Positions 17,413 through 25,842 of a stretch of DNA of 45,128 nucleotides are shown piece by piece. The stretch is from Streptantibioticus parmotrematis (lineage in GTDB: Bacteria > Actinomycetota > Actinomycetes > Streptomycetales > Streptomycetaceae). Made by a program: the position numbers and the translations under genes. Position 1 is the stretch's first letter; every line of letters begins with the position of its first letter. The stretch covers positions 1-45,128 of the forward strand of contig NZ_JAINVZ010000037.1 of assembly GCF_019890615.1 (NCBI RefSeq), in the 5' to 3' direction. The notes beneath the pieces are model-generated. The model ran no database searches. It saw only the letters and a list, made by a program, of their open reading frames with translations, and was not told the origin of the DNA.

Positions 17413-18774
17413 TCAGGAACCGCTGTAAGGGCGCACGGTGCTCATGATCTTGTCGATCTGGGCCTCGGTCAGCGCGTTCGGCACGTCCTGGTCCGCGTAG
17501 ATCACCCACTCGTGGACCGTGCCGTCCGGCAGCTGCTGCGCGATGGACTTGGCGATCGCCCGCGGCGGCACGCAGGAGCTGGGGCGGTAGATGTCGGTGG
17601 CGGTGGCCGTCGACGTCCAGCCCTTGATCCCGTTGTGGTCCCAGGGCACGGCCTTGGTCACCGAGATCCTGGGCTTGTGGTCGGCACCGCCGTAGGCCGC
17701 GAACACCCAGTTGCCCGCGACGTTGTAGGCGTTCTCCTGCAGGGAGCCGCCACCGCTGCCCTGGGTGCCGATGGTCGCCAACTGCCCCTTGCCCGCCTGG
17801 CCGATGGTGTTGGCGTTCGGGTGCGAGGCGCAGCCGCCCTCGTGGTAGTCGGCGGTGCCGCTCATCGCGACGATCGGCTTGCCCTGGTCGTCGGTGTACG
17901 CGATCTCGATCCCCGGGTCGTACACGTGCCACTGCTGCGAAGTCGGCGGCACGTCGTACGCGAAGTGGTGGTCGGCCCGGGTCTGCGTCTGCCAGCCCGT
18001 GATCATCGGCTTGAGCGGTCCCGCCGTCGAGTTGGGGCCGCCCGAGGCGGGCGGGGCGGGCGCCGGCGCGGAGGCGGACGTGCCGGGACCGTTGTGCGCC
18101 TGGTCGGACTTCTTGCCGTCACCCTTCATCGCGAAGGCGACGCCCCCGCCGATCACCGCGAGCGCGACGACCGCGCCGACGACGGCGTACAGCGTCCTGC
18201 GGCTGCCCGGGGACCGCGGGCCCTGCGGGTCCTGGCCGGGCTGCGGGGAGTCGGGGGCCTGCGGGGTGCCGTACTGCGGTGCGCCGTACTGGGGCGCGGC
18301 GTACTGCTGCGGGGCGGTGCCGTACGGGTTGGGGCCGGGCTGCCCAGGGTGACCGGGCTGGCCGGGCTGCTGCGGCTGTGCGGCCTGCGGGGGCGGGAAG
18401 GCGCCGCCGGGCGGAGGGGGCGGAGGCGGGTAGCCGGCGCCCTGCTGCGGGGCGGGCGGGTACGCGCCCTGCTGCGGTGGCGGGAACGCCCCCTGGGGCT
18501 GCTGCGGAGGCTGTTGGGGCTGCTGGCCGGGGAACCCGCCGTGCGGCTGCGGCAGTTGCGGCATCTCGCCCGTCGGCGTCCAGCGCGGGGCCGGACCGAA
18601 CCCCTGCGGCGCCCCCTGGGGGGCTCCCTGCGCCGGCTCGCCGGGCTGCGGCTGGGCCTGCGACGACTCGGCCCGCGGCGGCTGCGCGGGCTGCTGCTGC
18701 GGCTCCGGGGCCTGCCCGGGCTGCGGCGCCCGCGGCGGTTGCTGGGGATCGTTGGGGTTCTGGGGCCAAGACAT
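17413..18774 (-). CDS. Proline/glutamine-rich single-pass membrane protein of the ESX locus
   Basis: I do not recognise a named family. The 453-residue protein starts MSWPQNPNDPQQPPRAPQPG and its first ~190 residues are Pro/Gln/Gly-rich, including APQYGAPQYGTPQ repeats. One membrane helix follows at about 196-216 (LYAVVGAVVALAVIGGGVAF). The outer part has an Ala/Pro/Ser linker and then a folded domain of ~150 residues with Cys in GGCASHP and SSCVPP that probably pair. The topology is therefore a disordered tail inside and a globular domain outside. ATG 18774 is the only start that avoids a basic non-conserved extension. The position opposite eccB-mycP suggests an accessory role in secretion. 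Confidence 0.82.
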   Translation of the reverse strand: MSWPQNPNDPQQPPRAPQPGQAPEPQQQPAQPPRAESSQAQPQPGEPAQGAPQGAPQGFGPAPRWTPTGEMPQLPQPHGGFPGQQPQQPPQQPQGAFPPPQQGAYPPAPQQGAGYPPPPPPPGGAFPPPQAAQPQQPGQPGHPGQPGPNPYGTAPQQYAAPQYGAPQYGTPQAPDSPQPGQDPQGPRSPGSRRTLYAVVGAVVALAVIGGGVAFAMKGDGKKSDQAHNGPGTSASAPAPAPPASGGPNSTAGPLKPMITGWQTQTRADHHFAYDVPPTSQQWHVYDPGIEIAYTDDQGKPIVAMSGTADYHEGGCASHPNANTIGQAGKGQLATIGTQGSGGGSLQENAYNVAGNWVFAAYGGADHKPRISVTKAVPWDHNGIKGWTSTATATDIYRPSSCVPPRAIAKSIAQQLPDGTVHEWVIYADQDVPNALTEAQIDKIMSTVRPYSGS

Positions 18775-18932
18775 GGCCGATACCTTATGCCGCCGACTGT
18801 CGCCACCCGATCGAGGAGTGGCGACAGAACGGCAACAGGCGGGCGTGGCGACTGGCGCGGCCCTACGATCTCGCGGTGAGGGTCGGCCCCTACGACTGCG
18901 TGCCGGGCCCGCTACGAGTCCGCGGCGGGCCT

Positions 18933-20534
18933 CTACGACTCCGAGGTGGGCCAGGGGACTTGGGCCGAGTGGTAGTAGCCGATCCCCATCGCGTCCCACC
19001 GCGGTCCCTGGGCGGCCAGCCGTACGGAGAACGAGTTCCAGTCATGCGTGGCGGCCGGCGACCACCCCAGTTCCGCGATGGCCGGAAGCCGGGGGAAGGC
19101 CATGTAGTCGATGTCGGCGCTGGTGGTCAGGGTCTCCGACCACAGCGGTGCCTCGACCCCGTAGACCGCGGACGCCGGGGCGCCCTTGACGAAGGTCGCG
19201 GGGTCCCAGTTGTAGGCGTCCTCGACCTCGATGTATCCGGCCCAGTTGAGCCCCAGCACGGTGCTCTTGTCGTACTTCATGTCCATGTACGCGTGGTTGG
19301 CGGGCGACATCACCAGCCGCGTCCCCGCCTTGGCCGCAGCGATGACCGAGGCCTCGGTCCCCGTCGTGCCCCAGTACTGCGCGATGGCGCCCTTGACCGG
19401 GTGCGCGTCGGTGATCTCGTTCCACGCCATCACCGTCTTGTGCAGCCCGGTGACGATCGGCTGGACCTTGTCCGTGAACGTCGTGTAGTCGGCCGCGCTG
19501 GTCGAGTGCGCCTCGTCGCCGCCGATGTGCAGATAGGGGCCGGGCGTCAACGCCGCCAGTTCACGTAGCACGTCGGCGACGAACGTATACGTGACGGGTT
19601 TGGCGACGCACAGGGAGCTGAAGCCCACGTTGGTGCCGGTGTACAGCGGGGGAGCGACCCCGTCGCAGTCGAGGTCCGCGTAGGAGGCGAGGGCGGCGTT
19701 GGTGTGCGCGGGCATGTCCATCTCGGGCACCACGGTCATGAACCGGCTCGCCGCGTACCGCACGATCTGCTCGTACTGCGCCTTCGTGTAGTAGCCGCCG
19801 GGGCCGCCGCCGACCTCGGTCGAACCCCCGTAGGTGGCGAGCTTCGGCCACGAGTCGACGGCGATGCGCCAGCCCTGGTCGTCGGTGAGGTGCAGGTGAA
19901 GGTAGTTGATCTTGTAGAGCGACAGTTCGTCGATGTAGCGCTCGACCTGCGCCACGGTGAAGAAGTGGCGTGCCACGTCCAGCATGGCGCCCCGGTAGGC
20001 GTAGCGCGGGGTGTCGGTGATGGTCCCGCCCGCGACGGTCCACGGCCCGGCCTGCGGGGTCCGCGCCTCGACGTTCGCGGGCAGCAGCTGGCGCAGCGTC
20101 TGCACGCCGTGGAACAGCCCCGCGGGCGCGTCGGCCTCGATCAGGACGCCCGAGTCGCGCACGTCCAGCCGGTAGCCCTCGCCCCCGAGCCCGGGCATGT
20201 GGGCGACGCGCAGGGTGATCGCGCCGGGCCGCGCGTCGTGGGTGAGCGGGAGCGCGTAGCCGGTCGAGGGCCTGAGCAGTCCCGCGAGGTACTGCCCGAC
20301 CTGCGCGGCCGGCCCGCTCGCGTCGATCACGGCGTGCCGCCCCAGGGTGTACGGGGCTCCGCCCGGCTGGACGGAGGAGGGCTCCGGCACGACCTGCCCC
20401 AGCGGTCTGGGTGGCGCGGCCGCCGCGACGGCGTTCGGCCCGGCCGCCCCCACCCCCAGCCCGACCCCGCTCAGCAGCCCGAGCACGGCCGCGTACGTCC
20501 TGATCTTCCGCCAAGCCTTCTGTCGTCGCCTCAC
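18933..20534 (-). CDS. Secreted beta-N-acetylhexosaminidase (GH20)
   Basis: GH20 enzymes remove terminal GlcNAc/GalNAc from chitin oligomers or glycans by substrate-assisted catalysis. The 533-residue product has a basic start, a hydrophobic signal and an Ala-rich cleavage region (to about residue 40). The GH20b-like domain follows, then the (beta/alpha)8 barrel with YRGAMLDVARHFF, YKINYLHLHLTDDQGWRI, VPEMDMPAHTNA and the catalytic pair in HIGGDEAH (Asp340-Glu341), plus WNEI and WSPAATHDW late in the barrel. GTG 20534 has AAGGGG 6 nt upstream. The gene sits inside the ESX locus but carries an ordinary Sec-type signal. Upstream is a DasR-like operator and a TTGACC-N17-TACTCA promoter, so it is probably induced by GlcNAc metabolites. 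Confidence 0.94.
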   Translation of the reverse strand: MRRRQKAWRKIRTYAAVLGLLSGVGLGVGAAGPNAVAAAAPPRPLGQVVPEPSSVQPGGAPYTLGRHAVIDASGPAAQVGQYLAGLLRPSTGYALPLTHDARPGAITLRVAHMPGLGGEGYRLDVRDSGVLIEADAPAGLFHGVQTLRQLLPANVEARTPQAGPWTVAGGTITDTPRYAYRGAMLDVARHFFTVAQVERYIDELSLYKINYLHLHLTDDQGWRIAVDSWPKLATYGGSTEVGGGPGGYYTKAQYEQIVRYAASRFMTVVPEMDMPAHTNAALASYADLDCDGVAPPLYTGTNVGFSSLCVAKPVTYTFVADVLRELAALTPGPYLHIGGDEAHSTSAADYTTFTDKVQPIVTGLHKTVMAWNEITDAHPVKGAIAQYWGTTGTEASVIAAAKAGTRLVMSPANHAYMDMKYDKSTVLGLNWAGYIEVEDAYNWDPATFVKGAPASAVYGVEAPLWSETLTTSADIDYMAFPRLPAIAELGWSPAATHDWNSFSVRLAAQGPRWDAMGIGYYHSAQVPWPTSES

Positions 20535-20603
20535 GAATGACCCCTTCGACGGTGTACCCCGAGGACCCGAACCGGCTTCCCACCCTCCCCTGATCGCCAT
20601 CCC

Positions 20604-20632
20604 TGAGTACCGCGCCCCTGACGGGCGGTCAA
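20604..20632 (-). promoter_or_regulatory. Promoter of the GH20 gene
   Basis: Minus-strand TTGACC (20632-20627), 17-nt spacer, TACTCA (20609-20604). Good -35, acceptable -10, about 70 nt before the GTG start. Confidence 0.55.
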
Positions 20633-20647
20633 GGGGTGTAGACCATT
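20632..20647 (-). promoter_or_regulatory. DasR-like operator (dre site)
   Basis: Minus-strand AATGGTCTACACCCCT matches the 16-bp DasR consensus ACTGGTCTAGACCAGT at most positions, including the TGGTCTA core. It abuts the -35 of the GH20 promoter. DasR is the GntR-family repressor of chitin/GlcNAc use in Streptomyces, and hexosaminidase genes are known members of its regulon. Confidence 0.55.
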
Positions 20648-21113
20648 CGGTGGTGCGGGGGCGAGGTGAATGCGACAGGAGACGGTCGGTCCGCCTTTCG
20701 GGTGGAGCGGGGGGAGGAATGCGGGAGTTTCCGTGAACCCGTAAGAATTCATAAGCGGCCGGTCGGCCGGAAATTCAATGGGGTGAGGGGGAGGTGTCAT
20801 GAATGCCGCGATCTGCGATCCCGCGGTGGGTGATGCGTGTGCGCGAATGCGGAGGGAAGTCGCGGGGGCGTGGTGGTGGCCGGCCGGCTGGGCGCTCGTG
20901 GGAGCTTGCCGGTGGGTGGCTGTGAGCAGGGCGTACGTGGGTGTGGGTGGGGGTGTGGTGTGGTTGATGGCGCGATTTGTGCGGTGCGTGAGGTGGCCGC
21001 GGTGGGGGCGAAGGCGCCGGGGTGACGTGGGGCGACCGAACGCCGCGGAACGGCTTGGTTCAACAGGCAATAACCGGCCGTCAAGTCGCTTAAGGGAAAG
21101 CCGGGTTACCGCT

Positions 21114-21143
21114 TTGAGGGCTGTCAGTGCCCGGCGATAGAGT
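21114..21143 (+). promoter_or_regulatory. Candidate promoter of the ESX substrate operon
   Basis: TTGAGG (21114-21119), an 18-nt spacer and TAGAGT (21138-21143) lie 41 nt before the GTG at 21185. An overlapping reading, CTGTCA-N17-GAGGAT, is also possible. Just upstream, TAACCGGC (21071) and GCCGGGTTA (21100) form an imperfect dyad. Confidence 0.4.
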
Positions 21144-21184
21144 GAGGATCACGTGGCGCAGCAGACAATCGGGGGGAGCGCGTC

Positions 21185-21634
21185 GTGAGTACGCCCAACG
21201 GCAACGCGCAGCAGCTCGCGCGCGAAGCGGAGTCGCTGAAGAAGTTCAAGGACCGCATCGACAAGATCCTGGCCGACCTGGACACGTCCGAGGCGTCTCA
21301 CAAGAGGCTGGGCACCCGGAAGATCCCGCCGGCGTCGTACGGCGACTTCACGGAGGCCCAGGACCTCGCGTCGCAGTACGACAAGGTGCACACGCAATTG
21401 GTCACGATGTCGCAGACCTTCAGCGACCAGATCGAGGCCCTCGGCATAGCCGTCCAGATGGCCAACGGCGACTACGAGGGCATCGACCAGGAGCAGCAGG
21501 ACCGGCTCATGGCCATCCAGAAGCGCACCGCGCAGTACTACCACGCGCCGGCGTCCGCGCACTCCGGTACGGGACAGGAGCCCGGTGGCGGGCAGTCCTC
21601 GTCGGACCACGACGGAAGGGGGGTGTCGGCGTGA
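21185..21634 (+). CDS. Helical ESX-associated protein with YxxxD motif (probable substrate)
   Basis: A 149-residue protein with two long amphipathic helical stretches (QQLAREAESLKKFKDRIDKI and HTQLVTMSQTFSDQIEALG) and then YEGID (Tyr97 to Asp101), which fits the YxxxD/E secretion signal of ESX substrates after the helical hairpin. A Ser/Gly/His-rich tail closes it. It has no WxG, so it may be the partner half of a heterodimer with the WQG-bearing product of the next gene. The GTG has GGGGGGAG a few bases upstream. It overlaps the next gene by 4 nt (GTGA). I know no named family. Confidence 0.8.
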   Translation: MSTPNGNAQQLAREAESLKKFKDRIDKILADLDTSEASHKRLGTRKIPPASYGDFTEAQDLASQYDKVHTQLVTMSQTFSDQIEALGIAVQMANGDYEGIDQEQQDRLMAIQKRTAQYYHAPASAHSGTGQEPGGGQSSSDHDGRGVSA

Positions 21635-23028
21635 GGTCGGACCCCGGAGGCGGCGTCCCCTTCGACCCCTCGTTCAAGTCGTCCTTCGAAGACCTGTCGT
21701 TGGAAGACATGAACGCGATGGTGGCGTCCGCGAACAGCCAGCACCTCACGACGACCGGCGAGGCGCTGGTGGACGCCCAGTCCAAGATTCAGGGTGTCGC
21801 GGACGACCTGAAGAGCCACCTGAGTGGTGTCTCCTGGCAGGGAGACAGCGCCCGGGCCTTCCAGGACTGGGGATCTCAACTGACCACCCAGAGCTATGAC
21901 CTCGCGGACTACACCGGCCTGGTCGGTGAACAGCTCATCACCGCGGGCTCGAGCCTGCAGTACGTGCAGAAGGCGATGCCCAAGTCGAAGCGCACGGAGT
22001 GCTTCGTCGACCCGAAGAAGGAGCAGGCGGCGGTCAAGGCGGAAGAGCCCGACCGCCAGGAGGCGATCACGCTCATGGAGAGCCTGTCGTCCTCCTACAA
22101 GTGGGCCAACGGCCAGATCTCCGGGGGTAAGGCTCCGAACTTCCAGCCCGTGCCTTATACACCCACCGGGGGCTTGATCGAGGCATACATGCGCCCCTAC
22201 GGCTCGGCTGTCGAGACCCCGGATACTGACGTGACGCCTGACTATGATCCGGGCGGTGCCTCGCGAGACCCGGTGTACAACGAATCCGGTTCAGACGGCG
22301 GAGTCACCGCGGGGCGGTCGGGTGCTCAGACATCGGTGCCTGAGGCGGACTGGCGTCCGGCCTCACGGACGTCGCTGGATTCTGTCGCGCCTCCGAGCAC
22401 GGTGACGGCGGCGCGGCCTCCGGCGTCTGCCAGAGGCGGGCATGACAGCCCTGGTACTGAACGAGGTATGAGGCCCGGCATGTTGCCCCCTCCCTACCGC
22501 ACAGTGGAGACCCCGCCTGCCCGGGCAGGCAACGTCGTGCGAGTTCCGCCGGAGGCATCGCTCAACGAGAGCGACGAGGGCCCGGGGTTTCCATCCTCGG
22601 CTCGCTCTCTCGGGGGCGGCGACGCAGGCCAGGGGATCTTCGGCGGCACTCCGCAGGCCTTGTCGAACCCTCGGTCCGCGGGACGCTACGGCCGTGCGAT
22701 CGGTGGAGAGGCAGAGGTTTCAGCACCGGGTGCTACGGCTGGATTCGGTTCTGCGCCGGTTTCAGCGACCAGCGGCGTTCCCTCAGGGCGTGCGGGGGAG
22801 ACGATTTCCGGCCAGGAGCAACTGAGGGCTTCCGCCGAGGAACCCGCGCAGTTCACCTCGGGCGGGTCCGGACTGGTCGGGGGCCGGTCCGTGGGCGGGT
22901 TGGGCACGCCTGGCACGCCGGTAGGCGGAGGTGGAAGACAAGGTGCAGCTCGTCCGGACTATTTGCAAGAGGAGGAAGAGACCTGGGATGTGGGCAGGAC
23001 GGATGTCGTCCCGCCGGTCCTTGGCTAG
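21631..23028 (+). CDS. WXG-type ESX substrate with long low-complexity tail
   Basis: A 465-residue protein. The first ~180 residues are helical and carry WQG at 69-71 (GVSWQGDSARAFQDWG), the WXG100 turn, then YDLAD at 89-93 as a possible YxxxD signal and a further helical block. From about residue 200 the sequence turns into a Pro/Gly/Ser-rich disordered tail with no repeats long enough to define. This resembles the PPE-like plan: WXG fold plus long C-terminal extension. GTG 21631 overlaps the preceding stop. The tail uses many T/A-ending codons, unlike core ESX genes. The toxin or surface role is unknown. Confidence 0.8.
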   Translation: MRSDPGGGVPFDPSFKSSFEDLSLEDMNAMVASANSQHLTTTGEALVDAQSKIQGVADDLKSHLSGVSWQGDSARAFQDWGSQLTTQSYDLADYTGLVGEQLITAGSSLQYVQKAMPKSKRTECFVDPKKEQAAVKAEEPDRQEAITLMESLSSSYKWANGQISGGKAPNFQPVPYTPTGGLIEAYMRPYGSAVETPDTDVTPDYDPGGASRDPVYNESGSDGGVTAGRSGAQTSVPEADWRPASRTSLDSVAPPSTVTAARPPASARGGHDSPGTERGMRPGMLPPPYRTVETPPARAGNVVRVPPEASLNESDEGPGFPSSARSLGGGDAGQGIFGGTPQALSNPRSAGRYGRAIGGEAEVSAPGATAGFGSAPVSATSGVPSGRAGETISGQEQLRASAEEPAQFTSGGSGLVGGRSVGGLGTPGTPVGGGGRQGAARPDYLQEEEETWDVGRTDVVPPVLG

Positions 23029-23091
23029 TCACCAGCGATGTGGACATTCGGAAGCTGTAGTGCTGTGCGCGCTGCCGGATGGAGTAGGACC

Positions 23092-24252
23092 ATGAGCAGG
23101 CTTACGCGGGGGCTCGTTGTGCTCATCGCTTGGGTGGCTGTCTTCGGTCTCTTCGCACCGACGGCGTCGGCTATGGACGTCAGGTCTCTCCAGTGGTACC
23201 TCACACCGATGCAGGCCACGCAGATGTTGCGGCACGCCACAGGTGCCGGGGTCACCGTCGCAGTCGTCGACAGTGGCGTCCGCCCCGACGATCCGGACCT
23301 CGCAGGACATCTCCTGCCTGGTTACAACGCCGTGGACTCGTCCAGCGACGCTTCTGATCAGGACGGACATGGCACGCAGATGGCCGAGCTGATCGCGGGC
23401 ACAGGAAACGACAACGGGATTCAGGGGCTCGCCCCCGGAGCTAAAATTCTCCCGGTCAAGGCGGGGGAGTCACGCATGGTCGCCGCGGCTACGGCCCTGC
23501 GCTACGCGGTGGCGCACGGGGCCCGTATCGTCAACATGTCCTTTGCTGACGATACGGCGGCTCGTGATTTCCCGATGGAATCCGCAGTGAAGTACGCGCA
23601 CAGCAAAGGGGTGTTGATTTTTGCTGGATCTGGAAACGATGGAGACGGCCAGAACGAAGACGTCGCTCCGGCATCCCTTCCCGGAGTCGTCGGTGTAGGT
23701 GCCGTGGGGCAGAATCTCCAGGTGACCAAGTGGTCCACTTACGGCCCACAGGTCGCGCTCGCCGCGCCCGGTGACAACATTCCCAGCCGTTGCCACCCCG
23801 ACAGCCAGCAGTACTGCCAGAGCGGCGGCACCAGCCCTGCCACTGCCCTCGCCTCCGCCTCCGCGGCCCTCATCTGGTCCGAGCATCCGAGCTGGACAGC
23901 GAACCAGGTTCTGCGCGTCCTGTTGTCGACGGCCGGCAAGCCGACCACGGGCGAGGTGCCCAGCCAGTACGTCGGCTACGGCATGGTCCGCCCCCGTATC
24001 GCCGTCATCGACCACCAGGGCGACCCGGGTCCCGCGAACGTCTACCCGCTGCCTGGGGCCTCCGACTCCGCGCCCTCGCCCTCCGCCTCCGCGCCGTCCT
24101 CGTCCGCGTCGGCACGTGGGAAGTTGCCCGCCCAAGCCGCCTCGTCCACCGGGGGCGGCGGCGCCCTGCCCTGGGTCCTCGGCGGAGTCGCCGCCGTCGT
24201 GGTCGTCGCAGGAGGGGGTGCGTGGGCCCTGCGCCGACGACGTCGGGCCTAA
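23092..24252 (+). CDS. Second type VII secretion mycosin (S8 serine protease)
   Basis: A 386-residue mycosin-like protease. The signal peptide is MSRLTRGLVVLIAWVAVFGL and onward, with cleavage near TASA-M. Catalytic residues are Asp60 (VAVVDSGV), His93 (DGHGTQMA) and Ser248 (GGTSPATALAS); Asn lies in GSGNDGDG. A Ser/Ala/Pro linker leads to a C-terminal membrane helix and the tail RRRRRA. It is shorter in sequence identity to the first mycosin than expected for a recent duplicate. ATG 23092 is preferred over the upstream in-frame ATG at 23038 because it begins directly with a signal peptide. It lies between the substrate genes and the WXG100 pair, so it may process these substrates; that is inference. 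Confidence 0.9.
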   Translation: MSRLTRGLVVLIAWVAVFGLFAPTASAMDVRSLQWYLTPMQATQMLRHATGAGVTVAVVDSGVRPDDPDLAGHLLPGYNAVDSSSDASDQDGHGTQMAELIAGTGNDNGIQGLAPGAKILPVKAGESRMVAAATALRYAVAHGARIVNMSFADDTAARDFPMESAVKYAHSKGVLIFAGSGNDGDGQNEDVAPASLPGVVGVGAVGQNLQVTKWSTYGPQVALAAPGDNIPSRCHPDSQQYCQSGGTSPATALASASAALIWSEHPSWTANQVLRVLLSTAGKPTTGEVPSQYVGYGMVRPRIAVIDHQGDPGPANVYPLPGASDSAPSPSASAPSSSASARGKLPAQAASSTGGGGALPWVLGGVAAVVVVAGGGAWALRRRRRA

Positions 24253-24409
24253 CTGCCGTCGCCCACACCGCCGTTGGTGGTCGAGGTGTCCGCCGGAGCG
24301 GATACCGTGCACCAATTCGGTACGCATCAGTCACGAACAGCGCGCGATCGCCCAGCAATTGGACGCAGGCCCGCGCCGACCGAACACTTCCACAAGGGGG
24401 AGGAAACAG

Positions 24410-24745
24410 ATGGCCCAGCAGCAGCGGCTCACCTACGCCGAGATCCAGTCTCTGGAGACGGACATCCAGACGACCACGGAGTCGATGACCAAGCAGGTGC
24501 AGAACCTGGCGAACATGATCGCCCAGCTCCAGTCGGACTGGAAGGGCCTGGGCGGTACCGCCTTCGTCCGCGCCCAGGAGCAGCTGAACGACGACCACAC
24601 CGCCCTCCGCAAGGTCCTCGACGGGATCAGGGAAGCGGTGCACGACACCAAGGTCGGCGCCCAGACCAACGACGAGCAGGTCCTTCAGGACCTCAAGAGC
24701 GTCAACGTCGGGGGCCGGCCGACGAGTGGGCTCAGCAGCCTCTAA
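24410..24745 (+). CDS. WXG100 protein, first of pair (EsxA/EsxB type)
   Basis: WXG100 proteins form four-helix-bundle heterodimers that are exported by the ESX machine. The 111-residue product begins MAQQQRLTYAEIQSLETDI, has WKG at 44-46 (SDWKGLGGTAF) between two helices, and lacks a YxxxD motif at its C-terminus. It therefore probably depends on its partner for the export signal. GGGGAGG precedes the ATG by several bases. It is separated by 78 nt from the second gene. In S. coelicolor such a pair is named EsxB/EsxA; I cannot say which name applies here. Confidence 0.92.
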   Translation: MAQQQRLTYAEIQSLETDIQTTTESMTKQVQNLANMIAQLQSDWKGLGGTAFVRAQEQLNDDHTALRKVLDGIREAVHDTKVGAQTNDEQVLQDLKSVNVGGRPTSGLSSL

Positions 24746-24823
24746 GCCCGGTCGCGTCCCTACCGCGTCCGTTCGCGGGAGAGGCGACCGCCACCATCCG
24801 AACCATCTTCCTCAGGGGGCACC

Positions 24824-25123
24824 ATGAGCACCGGTGACGACCTCAAGGTCCACTATTCCTCGCTGACCGACGCGGCCACCGCGCTGCGCACGGCCGCCAA
24901 GGATCTCGGCAACCAGCTGGAACAGCTGCGGCGCAGGGTCCAGCGCGTCTCGGAGACCTGGGAAGGCGACGCCCAGCAGTCCTTCAAGCAGGCCGACGCC
25001 ATCTGGCAGTCCCGCGCCGCCGACATCCAGTCGGTCCTGGACGACGTGGCCCGCCGAGTCGAGGACGCCCACGGCTCGTACCAGGCCACGGACCGCAAGG
25101 CGTCGCAGTACTTCCACGCGTGA
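24824..25123 (+). CDS. WXG100 protein, second of pair (EsxA/EsxB type)
   Basis: A 99-residue WXG100 protein with WEG at 46-48 (SETWEGDAQQSF) and a C-terminal YQATD at 86-90, matching the YxxxD/E signal recognised by EccC. By analogy with CFP-10 it is the partner that carries the export signal for the dimer. AGGGGG lies just upstream of the ATG. A perfect terminator hairpin follows 17 nt after the stop. Confidence 0.93.
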   Translation: MSTGDDLKVHYSSLTDAATALRTAAKDLGNQLEQLRRRVQRVSETWEGDAQQSFKQADAIWQSRAADIQSVLDDVARRVEDAHGSYQATDRKASQYFHA

Positions 25124-25139
25124 TCGCCGTGAGGCGTCG

Positions 25140-25177
25140 CTGAGGGTCGGGGCCGCACCGGCGGCCCCGACCCTCAG
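25140..25177. terminator. Bidirectional terminator after the WXG100 pair
   Basis: A perfect 17-bp stem (25140-25156 with 25161-25177) and a 4-nt loop between convergent genes. The right arm includes the TGA stop of the lipoprotein gene on the other strand. Confidence 0.92.
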
Positions 25178-25842
25178 TTGCTCTTGCCCCCGGCCGGGGA
25201 CGGCGACGATGCCGCCGGCGAGGGCGAAGTGGCCGGCTTCGCGGGCTGGCACGGGGTCACGGCCAGGTAGGCCTTCGCCGCGGGTGTGATGAGCTTGCGC
25301 AGAGTCTTCACGTCGGTGGCGGAGCTTCCCGCTTGAATCGTGAGCATGTACCAATTGGTGTCGAGCACCGGTATCGAGCACGGCACGATGGCTGCCACGT
25401 ACGCTCCGAGATCGTCCTTCCACGACGCCGCTTCGTAAGGCCCGTTGACGGGTTGGAAGTCCCGCAGGTTCGCAGCGTTCGAGGACTTGACGACCTTGGA
25501 GATGCTGTCCTGCCCCACTCCTTCCTGCGAGGCGCTGATGAGCGTGTTTCGGTGGCTGTCCTGGTACGAGCACCCTCGAATACCGAGCATTTGCTCTTGG
25601 GACACGGCCCTGAACCCTGGGGGAGTCGGCTTGAGGGTTTTCCCACTGGGGAACAGCGGACCGTAAAGAGACGTGTCGACCTTCAGTCCGCAGAACGTTG
25701 CCGGAACGGCCGCAGTCGAGGCACAGCCCGTGAGGGTGGACGCGGGTAGGAGCAGCATGCTCAAGGAGAGGAAGACCGCGCGCCAGGAAACGGTCCGGGC
25801 TCCGGTACAGCCGGCTCGCAGCGGGATACGGGACTCAACCAT
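25174..25842 (-). CDS. Lipoprotein of the ESX locus
   Basis: A 222-residue protein with a lipoprotein signal: basic start, hydrophobic FLSLSMLLLPAS and lipobox LTGC with the modified Cys at 40. The mature part has three further Cys pairs' worth of residues (FCGLKVD, RGCSYQD, VPCSIPV, TPCQPAK) and ends in an Ala/Pro/Ser tail. Motifs such as FCGL and GCSY recall the DUF3558-type lipoproteins of actinobacteria, but I am not certain. Its start overlaps the 3' end of the 725-aa gene by 8 nt, so the two are coupled and likely function together outside the membrane. Confidence 0.82.
   Translation of the reverse strand: MVESRIPLRAGCTGARTVSWRAVFLSLSMLLLPASTLTGCASTAAVPATFCGLKVDTSLYGPLFPSGKTLKPTPPGFRAVSQEQMLGIRGCSYQDSHRNTLISASQEGVGQDSISKVVKSSNAANLRDFQPVNGPYEAASWKDDLGAYVAAIVPCSIPVLDTNWYMLTIQAGSSATDVKTLRKLITPAAKAYLAVTPCQPAKPATSPSPAASSPSPAGGKSN

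Larger units (their letters stand above)
20535..21184. other. 650-bp intergenic region between GH20 and the substrate genes
   Basis: Contains the GH20 promoter and dre-like site on the left (20604-20647), a purine-rich and GT-rich middle with lower coding regularity, and a promoter for the plus-strand genes on the right (21114-21143). An ATG at 20799 has a GGGGGAGG 4 nt upstream and opens a 113-codon frame, but its codon use is poor and its Trp/Arg/Val-rich product resembles nothing known, so I do not call it a gene. Confidence 0.55.

Noticed and set aside
20799-21140. 113-codon frame with a good ribosome binding site
   Set aside because: Weak third-position GC, Trp/Arg/Val-rich product with no recognisable features, and its end overlaps the promoter of the next operon. 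A small gene cannot be excluded.
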